Shown here: in pieces, positions 43,670 to 51,002 of the stretch
How positions within the stretch are numbered: the first letter of the stretch is position 1
How the letters are laid out: every line of letters begins with the position of its first letter
Source: Bacteroidota bacterium
GTDB lineage: Bacteria > Bacteroidota > Bacteroidia > Chitinophagales > Saprospiraceae
DNA: 64,000 bases
Assembly: GCA_016124585.1 (NCBI GenBank)
Contig: WGNL01000007.1
Location: 124,001 to 188,000, forward strand
Reading direction: 5' to 3'
Position numbers and translations under genes: made by a program
The notes under the pieces: model-generated
Seen by the model: only the letters and a program-made list of their open reading frames with translations
Database searches by the model: none
Told to the model about the DNA's origin: nothing

Positions 43670-45883
43670 ATGAATTTTAGACCCAGCATTTTTAGGGCGA
43701 TTCTTTTTGTGTTTTGTTGCTTCGCAACAATGGAAGCCAGCTTTGGCCAACAGCTAAAATGGGCTGCCGACGGCAATAGCTACCTTACCACTGAAGATGG
43801 CGGCATTGTGAAATACACCTTACCCAAACTTGATAAAACGGTGGTGGTTCCCAAAGAGCTACTCAAGCCCGCAGGGGCCACAGACCCCTTAAAAGTTGAG
43901 GGCTTTTCTATCACAGATGACGGAAAAAGGGCAATGATTTATACCAACAGCAAACGGGTGTGGCGACAAAAGACCCGTGGTGACTATTGGCTCCTCGACC
44001 TCAACAACAAGACCCTCAAGCAACTTGGCAAGGACCGACCAGCTTCCACACTGATGTTTGCAAAGCTCAGCCCAGACGGCACGAAAGCGGCCTACGTGAG
44101 TGAGCACAACGTGTATGTGGAGGAAATTTCGAGCGGCGTCATCAAAAAACTGACAGACGACCTTGGCACAAAAAAACTCATCAACGGTACTTTTGACTGG
44201 GTGTACGAGGAGGAATTCTTCTGTCGGGACGGCTTTCGCTGGGCACCAGATAGCAAAAGCATCGCCTATTGGCAGATAGATGCCAACAAAATCCGTGACT
44301 TCTACATGGTGGACAATATCGACTCGGTGTACAGCAGCATCGTGCCTGTGGAATACCCAAAAGTGGGTGACCCACCAAGTCCCGCACGCATCGGTGTGGT
44401 GGATATTGCGACAGCAAAGACCACTTGGATGGCAGTGCCTGGCGACCCCGCACAGCACTACATCGTGCGGATGGAATGGACGCCAGATGGCAATCAAATC
44501 ATCCTTCAGCAGCTCAACCGCAAGCAGAATGAGAGCAAAATCATGCTCTGTGCACCGAAATCAGGTGAGGCAAAGACCATCTTCACAGAAAATGATGAGG
44601 CTTGGGTTAGCACGGTAAATGAATGGGCAAATGATGCTACAGGCTGGTATTGGCTGGACGGTGGCAAGAGTTTCCTTTGGCCTAGCGAAAAAGATGGTTG
44701 GGAACACCTCTATATCATTTCAACTGATGGCAAAAAAGAAACGCTTCTGACGAAAGGGGAGTACGATGTCATCAGCCTCGACTGCATCGATGAGAAAGGT
44801 GGGCAGGTTTATTTTTCGGCTTCGCCTAATAGTGCCATCCAAAAATACCTGTTCAGCGTGCCGCTGAACGGCAAGGGGAAAGCAGTACAAATCACTGATG
44901 CCAAACTGCCCGGTACGCATACTTACACCATTTCACCCAATGGCAAATATGCCCGCCATCGTTTTTCAAATTATTATACAAAGCCAGTAACCACTTGGGT
45001 GGAATTACCCAGCGATAAGCCGCTGGCAGGCCAAGATGATATTGCAAAAAACTATGACCCAAAGGCCAAGGAAGCCAGCAATGTTGAGTTTTTCAAAGTG
45101 ACGACGGAGGACGGTGTAGAAATGGATGGTTGGATGAAAAAACCCCTGAATTTTGACCCCAATAAAAAATACCCAGTCGTGTTCTATGTGTACGGCGAAC
45201 CAGCAGGCACAACGGTTGATGACAGTTGGGGGGCAGCCAACGACTTCATTTACAGCGGTGACATGAGTGAGGATGGCTACATCCATGTCAGCATTGACAA
45301 CCGGGGAACACCTGCTCCGAAAGGTCGGGCGTGGCGCAAGGCTATTTATCGCAAAATTGGGCAAGTGAACATCCGTGACCAGGCGATGGGCGCAAAGAAA
45401 ATCCTCGAAGCTCCATACTGCGATACCAGTCGGGTGGCGGTTTGGGGCTGGAGCGGTGGTGGTTCTTCCACCCTGAATCTTATGTTCCAATACCCTGAGA
45501 TTTATAAAACGGGCATCTCCATTGCCCCGGTGACCAGTTCCTTGTTTTACGACAATATTTACACCGAGCGATACATGGGCCTGCCACAGGAAAACATGGA
45601 AGACTATATTGCTGGTGCGGCTGTCACCCACGCCAAGGATTTGAAAGGCAATTTGATGCTCATCCACGGCACGGGGGATGACAACGTGCATTTCCAGAAC
45701 TCGGAAATGTTGGTGAACGAGTTGGTTAAGTACAACAAGCAGTTCCAGTACATGGCCTACCCAATGCGCTCGCATGGATTGCGGGAAGGGGAGGGCACGT
45801 TCCTGCACCTCAGCACGATGGTCAGTAAATTTTTGAAGGAGAACTGCCCACCAGGTGGGGTGAGTGTGGGCACTAAACCTTGA
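43670..45883 (+). CDS. Dipeptidyl-peptidase IV-like S9 family peptidase, exported
   Basis: 737 aa from ATG 43670, which starts a signal peptide (MNFRPSIFRAILFVFCCFATMEASFG). The N-terminal DPP-IV propeller includes FDWVYEEEFFCRDGFRWAPDSKSIAYWQ, where the EE pair that binds the substrate N-terminus sits (VYEEEF). The alpha/beta hydrolase domain carries Ser in VWGWSGGGSSTLNL (about residue 596), Asp in HGTGDDNVHFQN (about 668) and His in MRSHGLREG (about 702). It removes Xaa-Pro/Ala dipeptides from peptide N-termini in the periplasm. Monocistronic with a terminator downstream. Confidence 0.95.
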   Translation: MNFRPSIFRAILFVFCCFATMEASFGQQLKWAADGNSYLTTEDGGIVKYTLPKLDKTVVVPKELLKPAGATDPLKVEGFSITDDGKRAMIYTNSKRVWRQKTRGDYWLLDLNNKTLKQLGKDRPASTLMFAKLSPDGTKAAYVSEHNVYVEEISSGVIKKLTDDLGTKKLINGTFDWVYEEEFFCRDGFRWAPDSKSIAYWQIDANKIRDFYMVDNIDSVYSSIVPVEYPKVGDPPSPARIGVVDIATAKTTWMAVPGDPAQHYIVRMEWTPDGNQIILQQLNRKQNESKIMLCAPKSGEAKTIFTENDEAWVSTVNEWANDATGWYWLDGGKSFLWPSEKDGWEHLYIISTDGKKETLLTKGEYDVISLDCIDEKGGQVYFSASPNSAIQKYLFSVPLNGKGKAVQITDAKLPGTHTYTISPNGKYARHRFSNYYTKPVTTWVELPSDKPLAGQDDIAKNYDPKAKEASNVEFFKVTTEDGVEMDGWMKKPLNFDPNKKYPVVFYVYGEPAGTTVDDSWGAANDFIYSGDMSEDGYIHVSIDNRGTPAPKGRAWRKAIYRKIGQVNIRDQAMGAKKILEAPYCDTSRVAVWGWSGGGSSTLNLMFQYPEIYKTGISIAPVTSSLFYDNIYTERYMGLPQENMEDYIAGAAVTHAKDLKGNLMLIHGTGDDNVHFQNSEMLVNELVKYNKQFQYMAYPMRSHGLREGEGTFLHLSTMVSKFLKENCPPGGVSVGTKP

Positions 45884-45943
45884 GGTTTATTATTCGAAAT
45901 AACTGTAACTGTCTGCTTATTGGTCTTTTAGTGGGGTAAAAGT

Positions 45944-45981
45944 AAAAGTGACTGCATTATTGGAATAGTGCAGTCACTTTT
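45944..45981 (+). terminator. Terminator after the DPP-IV gene
   Basis: A perfect 13-bp stem AAAAGTGACTGCA (45944-45956) / TGCAGTCACTTTT (45969-45981) with a 12-nt loop, 60 nt after the stop. Confidence 0.85.
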
Positions 45982-46068
45982 AGTTCAATTAGAAATTTAG
46001 TTTTATGTGTGATTAAACTAATTTATCAATTGTTTAATTGAGTGCAATCAATAGTTTTTCTAAATAAC

Positions 46069-46187
46069 TCAAGTTGCGGATAACTTAGAAAAGGCAGGGT
46101 TGATAACGGTTGATTTTTGCGAATTAGTAGGCAAAAATCAACCGTTATCAACTTTATCAACCATTATCAACCAACATCCGCAACTTG
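46069..46187. repeat. Nested inverted repeat with phased ATCAAC motifs
   Basis: A perfect 22-bp inverted repeat, 46099-46120 (begins GTTGATAACGGTTGAT) and 46131-46152, with a 10-nt loop. An outer arm CAAGTTGCGGAT near 46069 pairs with ATCCGCAACTTG near 46176. ATCAAC occurs at 46137, 46147, 46156 and 46166. Lies between the 3' ends of two convergent genes, after the DPP-IV terminator. The rest of 45982-46460 shows no gene. Confidence 0.75.
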
Positions 46188-46460
46188 GATTAAATATCTT
46201 TTTTAACTTTTCAATTTTGTCAGATATTTTCAACGTATTTGGTGTTTTAACATTAATATCTAAGCACTTATGGAGTGGTATTGCCAGAATGTTATACGAG
46301 TAACAATATGCCAAAAAAACTTGGCCACCCCTAACAGGGGTAACCAAGAGTTGTATTCAATCTATTGGCACACGCCGCTAAGATTAAAGATGGTAGCAGA
46401 CTATTGTCTATTGGTGGTATTTGAAAGTAAATTCGATTGGCTTGAATAGTAAAGATAAAA

Positions 46461-46847
46461 TTATTGTATCAATATAAGAAATGTCCAATCAAAGGGTGTT
46501 ACAGTTGCTTGTGCGAGGGCATACTGAAAGCTAGGAGCAGTGCCAGTACACCCAGTCACACTAGCACTTACCCAACCTCCAGTATTCATTGATAATGTAA
46601 TTGGACTAGGAGTTGTGGAACAACCAGTTGCAGCGCTGGCGGCGTCAAAATCGAAAGGAACTTCCACGGCATCAGGATACGTGCCTGTGACAGTACTGTT
46701 GGCATTGACGCCAACTGTGTACGTGCCATCGACAGTAATTAACCACTTAGAACCAGTGTTGTTAGTAAAACTGTAGTTAACGTGTTGGGCTTGGCCCATA
46801 GTGAAACCAACGAAGGCGAACAAGGCTAAAAGAAGTAACTTTTTCAT
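46461..46847 (-). CDS. Small secreted hypothetical protein
   Basis: 128 aa with a signal peptide (MKKLLLLALFAFVGFTMGQA). The mature part of about 108 residues is Thr/Ser/Gly-rich and beta-like (VNYSFTNNTGSKWLITVDGTYTVGVNANSTVTGTYPDAVEVPF), with two Cys (ATGCSTTPS, VTGCTGTAP) that could form a disulfide. The opening looks like small exported proteins that present a 'FTNNTGS-x-W' strand, common in Bacteroidota, but no function is assigned. Isolated; followed upstream by a long AT-rich non-coding region. Confidence 0.75.
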   Translation of the reverse strand: MKKLLLLALFAFVGFTMGQAQHVNYSFTNNTGSKWLITVDGTYTVGVNANSTVTGTYPDAVEVPFDFDAASAATGCSTTPSPITLSMNTGGWVSASVTGCTGTAPSFQYALAQATVTPFDWTFLILIQ

Positions 46848-47762
46848 AAATAAAAATAGTTTAGATAAATGCCTACTCTATATGCTTTTCGGCTTCCGCA
46901 TTTATTTGTAAGTTGGTCACAAATAAGCATTTGCTATATGTGCCTTTTATTTCGGATAAATAAAGGCATATAGGTGAAGAGTCTCCGTAAACTTAATAGG
47001 GCCTAAAAATTGGAAAAGTAAAAACTTGCAATGCGCCAGCAACACCCTCTATATAAATCGACAAGGTATTGATACCAATGATTGGTAAGCCTAAATATAC
47101 ATAATTTATAGCAGGTTGCTATCATTATGCATTTTTACGAATTGCAGGGTAAGCGGAAAATATTGTTGAAGTTCGGAAAGTGTATCAATACATATCTTAA
47201 GTATATTCTGAATTTCTTAAACTGCCCGAACTGTTAATTTAATTATTATTTTTTTGTATTAAAAGCATCATCAATACAAAAGTAAATAGGCCTCGCATCA
47301 AATGCAAATATTATTATCTAATTTAAAACATTTTTATTAATTGTATTAGTATAAAGCACTAGGTGGGAGGGTGCTGCTAATTTCCATTCTTAGTCGAGTC
47401 AAATAATTTTTCACAACAGAATAATAACGAAAAAAGGGCGGTGGTGAATAATTAAATCAAGCACATTGAATTTTAGTTCTTTTTCCAAAACTTACTTTAT
47501 ACGCATGTTTTTAGTTGACTATTTCGGACAAAAGTTCATTTTTGAAAGATTCCAGAGTAAATTTATGTTTTGCTGCTTCTAAAAAGGGTCTCTCCACATC
47601 TTGGCATATTCCCAATAATTTAATTCACTTATAATTAAAGTCTATTTCAAAAAATGCCTAACTAGTATTTTGATGTAGTTACGCATGATAAATACCAAAT
47701 TCTCTAGACAATATTCCTACCGGACCGCCAATCAGCAGAAGTTGAAAGCCAAGCAAATCCCT
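46848..47762. other. 915-bp AT-rich region without a recognisable gene
   Basis: No plausible ORF or tRNA seen. It contains a hairpin with imperfect arms near 46934-46973 (CTATATGTGCCTTTTATTT / AAATAAAGGCATATAG), a smaller TTATTTGT/ACAAATAA hairpin just before it near 46911, and poly-A/T stretches. Composition differs from the flanking genes; it may be the scar of a lost gene, a leader/promoter for the gene at 46847, or contain an unrecognised RNA. Confidence 0.5.
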
Positions 47763-48797
47763 CTATCTTCCACCATCTGTCATCGCCTTCACCAAAGGCA
47801 CCACCTTCGTGCCTATCAGTTTGATGGAACTCATCAACTGTTCGTGCGTCAGCCCAGCGTTGTCCATTTGAAAAGTAAAACGGTCAATGCCACCCAGCGC
47901 CTCGCTGTGCCGCACCAATTTTTCGGCCACTTCTTCTGGGCCTCCCACCACCAATACGCCTTTTTCAGCGACCAGCGCATCAAACTGATGCTTGGTGACG
48001 GGCGGCCAACCCCGTTCACGGCCCAGTTTTGTCCAAAGTTCAGCGTAACCAGGGTAGTAGTCCCCGATGGCAAATTCCGTATTCTCCCCCACATAACCGG
48101 GAGAATGTAGGCCGACTTTTAATTGGGCAGGGGTAAAACCTGCCTTGCGGCCCGCCTCCCGGTACAAATCCACCAGCGGACGGAATCGGTGCGTCTCCCC
48201 GCCAATGACCGCCACCATCAATGGCAAGCCCAAACTGCCAGCCCTTGCGAAGGATTGCGGCGTACCGCCCACGCCCAACCAAACTGGCAGCTTCTCCTGT
48301 AGCGCACGGGGATACACAGGCTGGTTGTCCAATGGCGCCCGAAACTTGCCCGACCAGGTCACAAACTCCTGTTCCCGAATCTGGAGCAGCAAGTCCAGCT
48401 TCTCCTTAAACAGCGCATCATAGTCGTTCAGGCTGAAACCGAACAGCGGATAGGCTTCCACGGAGGAGCCACGCCCCACCACCAGTTCCGCCCGACCCTT
48501 GGAAATCAGGTCGAGCGTCGCAAAGTTCTGATAGACCCGCACCGGGTCAGCGGCACTCAGCACGGTGACCGCACTGCCCAGCTTGATGCGTTTGGTACGT
48601 GCTGCTGCTGCCGCCAATATCACCGCCGTGGCCGAGTCGAGAAATTCCTTCCGATGGTGTTCGCCGATACCGAACACATCCAATCCGACTTCATCCGCAA
48701 AAGCTATCCTGTCCAGCAATTGCTCCATCGCCTCGACCGGGCGGAGGCTGTTGCTGCCGTACATGGCGGATGCGAAACTGTCTATGCCTATTTCCAT
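47763..48797 (-). CDS. LLM-class flavin-dependent oxidoreductase (luciferase-like monooxygenase)
   Basis: 344 aa. A TIM-barrel of the bacterial luciferase family: MEIGIDSFAS, ADEVGLDVFGIGEHHRKEFLDSA, RTKRIKLGSAVTVLSAADPVRVYQNFATLDLISKGRAELVVGRGS, then VWLGVGGTPQSFARAGSLGLPLMVA. The EHH and GRGS motifs contact FMN. It would oxidise an unknown substrate with reduced flavin and O2. No neighbours point to a pathway. It ends next to the AT-rich non-coding region and is divergent from the Xre-ImmA gene. Confidence 0.93.
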   Translation of the reverse strand: MEIGIDSFASAMYGSNSLRPVEAMEQLLDRIAFADEVGLDVFGIGEHHRKEFLDSATAVILAAAAARTKRIKLGSAVTVLSAADPVRVYQNFATLDLISKGRAELVVGRGSSVEAYPLFGFSLNDYDALFKEKLDLLLQIREQEFVTWSGKFRAPLDNQPVYPRALQEKLPVWLGVGGTPQSFARAGSLGLPLMVAVIGGETHRFRPLVDLYREAGRKAGFTPAQLKVGLHSPGYVGENTEFAIGDYYPGYAELWTKLGRERGWPPVTKHQFDALVAEKGVLVVGGPEEVAEKLVRHSEALGGIDRFTFQMDNAGLTHEQLMSSIKLIGTKVVPLVKAMTDGGR

Positions 48798-48932
48798 AAT
48801 GTTCCTTTTATGGTTTTACCTATTGCTGTTCGTTGCTGGTGGGGAACAAATGGGGGTGGGCAAAGTTTAAAATCGAGAATTGGAAAAGGCAGTGGTATTA
48901 GTAGGATGATAAAATAATTATTTAACCCAATG

Positions 48933-48968
48933 GTTGACAATTGAAAAATAATTTTTACTTTTGTCAAC
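48933..48968 (+). promoter_or_regulatory. Promoter embedded in an inverted-repeat operator, Xre-ImmA/PIN operon
   Basis: TTG (48934-48936), a 19-nt spacer and TACTTTTG (48956-48963) form an ideal Bacteroidota promoter. The inverted repeat GTTGACAA (48933-48940) / TTGTCAAC (48961-48968) covers both elements, as expected for autorepression by the Xre protein encoded 28 nt downstream. Confidence 0.75.
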
Positions 48969-48996
48969 AAATTACATTGTGTAAGCTGATTGAAAA

Positions 48997-50067
48997 ATGG
49001 AGAACGTATTTGGAAATAAATTGGTGTCGGCTCGGAAAATGGCGGGCATGTCCTTGCAAGACTTGGAGGACAAACTGGACAAGCTAGTGTCCCGTCAGGC
49101 GTTACATAAATACGAGCAGGGGAAAATGAAGCCTGATAGCCAAGTGCTGATAGCTTTATCAAATGCTTTGAATGTACCTGTTGATTACTTCTACTCCATC
49201 CCAACCGTACAAGTCGAACTGACGAATATCAGTTATAGAAAATATGCTTCAAAGATTTCAAAAACCGGACAATTGTCAGTAGAAGAAAAAGCTAAAGAAA
49301 TCTGTGAGCGCTATTTAGAATTGGAACACTTGATAAATCCAACTGAGAAGCCAGAACACTTCATCTATGACAAGATTATTGCAAATGCAGATGACGCTGA
49401 AGCTGCCGCAAAAAAACTACGGGAAACTTGGTCGCTTGGCTATGACCCCATCCCCGATGTGGTCGAAATGCTGGAGGACAAGGGTTACAAAGTAGTGGAA
49501 TTAGATGCTCCCGATGGTTTCGATGGAATGAAGGCAGATGTGGATGGGCACAAGCTGATTGCACTCAAACGAAGTACGAAACCAAACGAGGATGTGGTAA
49601 GAAAGCGATTCACCGCCCTGCATGAATTGGCGCACCATGCCTTAAAATTTTCGGATAAACTCTCAGAGAAGGAAGAAGAGAACCTATGCCATACGTTCGC
49701 CTGTGCCGTATTGTACCCTGCCGACATGGCCAAGAAAGAACTGAGCAAGGATAGGTTCCACTTCTATCAAAACGAACTGGTGTTGATTAAAGAAAGGTGG
49801 GGGATTTCCTTCCCTGCCGTTTTCTCAAGGGCATTGCATTTGGGCATTATCTCTTCCTATATATATAAGCGTTTCAATATTGGGTATAAGGAAAGAAAAC
49901 TGCACCTGAACGAGCCAGGGAGGTTTATGAGCAAAGAAAAACCAGTGAAGATGGAACGGCTGATTTATATGGGACTGTCAAAAGAAATCTTGACCATCAA
50001 CGAAGCTGCATTTTTTGCAGGTATGACCGTTGGTGAGTTCCGAAAACAATTGCAGCTATTGGTATGA
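48997..50067 (+). CDS. Xre-family regulator fused to ImmA/IrrE (M78) metallopeptidase
   Basis: 356 aa. Residues about 5-65 form an Xre helix-turn-helix (LVSARKMAGMSLQDLEDKL ... VSRQALHKYEQGKMKPDSQVLIALSNALNVPVDYF). Residues about 120-250 form the M78 peptidase with zinc motif H209-E-L-A-H213 (FTALHELAHH), followed by the EEENLCHTFACAVLYP helix with a candidate third ligand. The helical C-terminus (about 255-356) ends in TINEAAFFAGMTVGEFRKQL. ImmA-type proteases usually cleave a repressor to derepress mobile or defence genes; here the DNA-binding domain is on the same chain. First gene of an operon with a PIN gene (4-nt ATGA overlap). Upstream inverted repeat suggests autorepression. Confidence 0.93.
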   Translation: MENVFGNKLVSARKMAGMSLQDLEDKLDKLVSRQALHKYEQGKMKPDSQVLIALSNALNVPVDYFYSIPTVQVELTNISYRKYASKISKTGQLSVEEKAKEICERYLELEHLINPTEKPEHFIYDKIIANADDAEAAAKKLRETWSLGYDPIPDVVEMLEDKGYKVVELDAPDGFDGMKADVDGHKLIALKRSTKPNEDVVRKRFTALHELAHHALKFSDKLSEKEEENLCHTFACAVLYPADMAKKELSKDRFHFYQNELVLIKERWGISFPAVFSRALHLGIISSYIYKRFNIGYKERKLHLNEPGRFMSKEKPVKMERLIYMGLSKEILTINEAAFFAGMTVGEFRKQLQLLV

Positions 50068-50564
50068 AGATACTCGTCACAGACACCAATGTGTTCTTTG
50101 ATTTGATGAACATCCAAGCCCTCCCTGAATTCTTCGGGTTGGACTTTGAGATATGCACAACGGATTTTGTGGTGAACGAGATACTGCGCTTGGAGCAAGC
50201 TGAACAAATAAAAAACTTCATAAGGTCTAAACAACTCACAGTTTTCAGTTTTTCAGGAGATGAAATCGAAGAAATCGTAAACCTGAAAACAAAGCGCAAC
50301 CTACGGAGAATTGCTGATAAATCGGTCTTATGGAAGGCACTGCAACTTAAATGTACGCTCCTCACAGGCGATAAAAGCCTGAGAAACGAAGCTGAAGAAA
50401 ATGGATTGGAGGTACATGGCAGCATTTGGGCGGTGGCGATGATATTGGAAGCGGAATTATTGAGTAACAGCAAAGGCATTGAACTCTTTGAAAAACTGAA
50501 AATCGTCAACCCAGGGTTGCCTGTTGATGAAATTGAGAAACTAATTATGAAACTAAAATCTTGA
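50064..50564 (+). CDS. PIN-domain putative ribonuclease
   Basis: 166 aa. PIN fold with the acidic residues expected for metal-dependent RNase activity: D7 (VTDTNVFFD), E39 (VVNEIL), D85 (IADKSVLW) and D103 (LTGDKSLRNEA). The C-terminal helix (EIEKLIMKLKS) completes it. Start overlaps the Xre-ImmA stop by 4 nt, so translation is coupled. PIN proteins in two-gene cassettes are usually toxins, and an Xre-ImmA plus PIN pair has been proposed as a toxin-antitoxin type. Toxicity here is inference. Confidence 0.9.
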   Translation: MKILVTDTNVFFDLMNIQALPEFFGLDFEICTTDFVVNEILRLEQAEQIKNFIRSKQLTVFSFSGDEIEEIVNLKTKRNLRRIADKSVLWKALQLKCTLLTGDKSLRNEAEENGLEVHGSIWAVAMILEAELLSNSKGIELFEKLKIVNPGLPVDEIEKLIMKLKS

Positions 50565-50567
50565 GCT

Positions 50568-50834
50568 ATGAAAATAATTGTAAAAGAAGGTCATATTGGA
50601 GTGATGACTTTAAGGGATGGGACGCAAATGAACTATGGGATGAAACGAATAACGCGCAATTTCACCAAGCTCATTTATTACACTGACAAAGGCATCCATG
50701 AAATGCTGAGACCCGACATGAACGAAGAAGAAAAGGCCAAAGCAATGGAATTAAAGAAAATGGACGAAAAGGCGTTGCGAAAGTTGGGGTATGTGGCGGA
50801 GGTGGCTTTGTTAGGCCTACGTACGTTTTCCTGA
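50568..50834 (+). CDS. Small protein of the Xre-ImmA/PIN operon
   Basis: 88 aa, starting 3 nt after the PIN stop. Highly charged, mostly helical C-terminal half (PDMNEEEKAKAMELKKMDEKALRKLGYVAEVALLGL) and a beta-like N-terminal half (MKIIVKEGHIGVMTLRDGTQMNYGMKRITRN). No family recognised. Tight coupling suggests a third component of the cassette, e.g. a regulator or accessory subunit. Confidence 0.7.
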   Translation: MKIIVKEGHIGVMTLRDGTQMNYGMKRITRNFTKLIYYTDKGIHEMLRPDMNEEEKAKAMELKKMDEKALRKLGYVAEVALLGLRTFS

Positions 50835-51002
50835 GAAAACCAGCAAATTGATATCACTCAACACTTACTCAAACACAAGTTATAAAAAGGACTGGGGAGA
50901 CTTTATACAACCGGTTCAAACAGGTTTTCAAGTGAAGTGAGTATCAATTAATTTTCGTGATATTTGCAAAGAAAATTTCTGCACTAAATACAAAAAAAAT
51001 CA

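Noticed and set aside
46099-46171. Replication origin / DnaA boxes (TTATCAAC words)
   Set aside because: The words do not fit TTATCCACA, no dnaA/dnaN/gyrase-type neighbours, and the site lies between convergent 3' ends.
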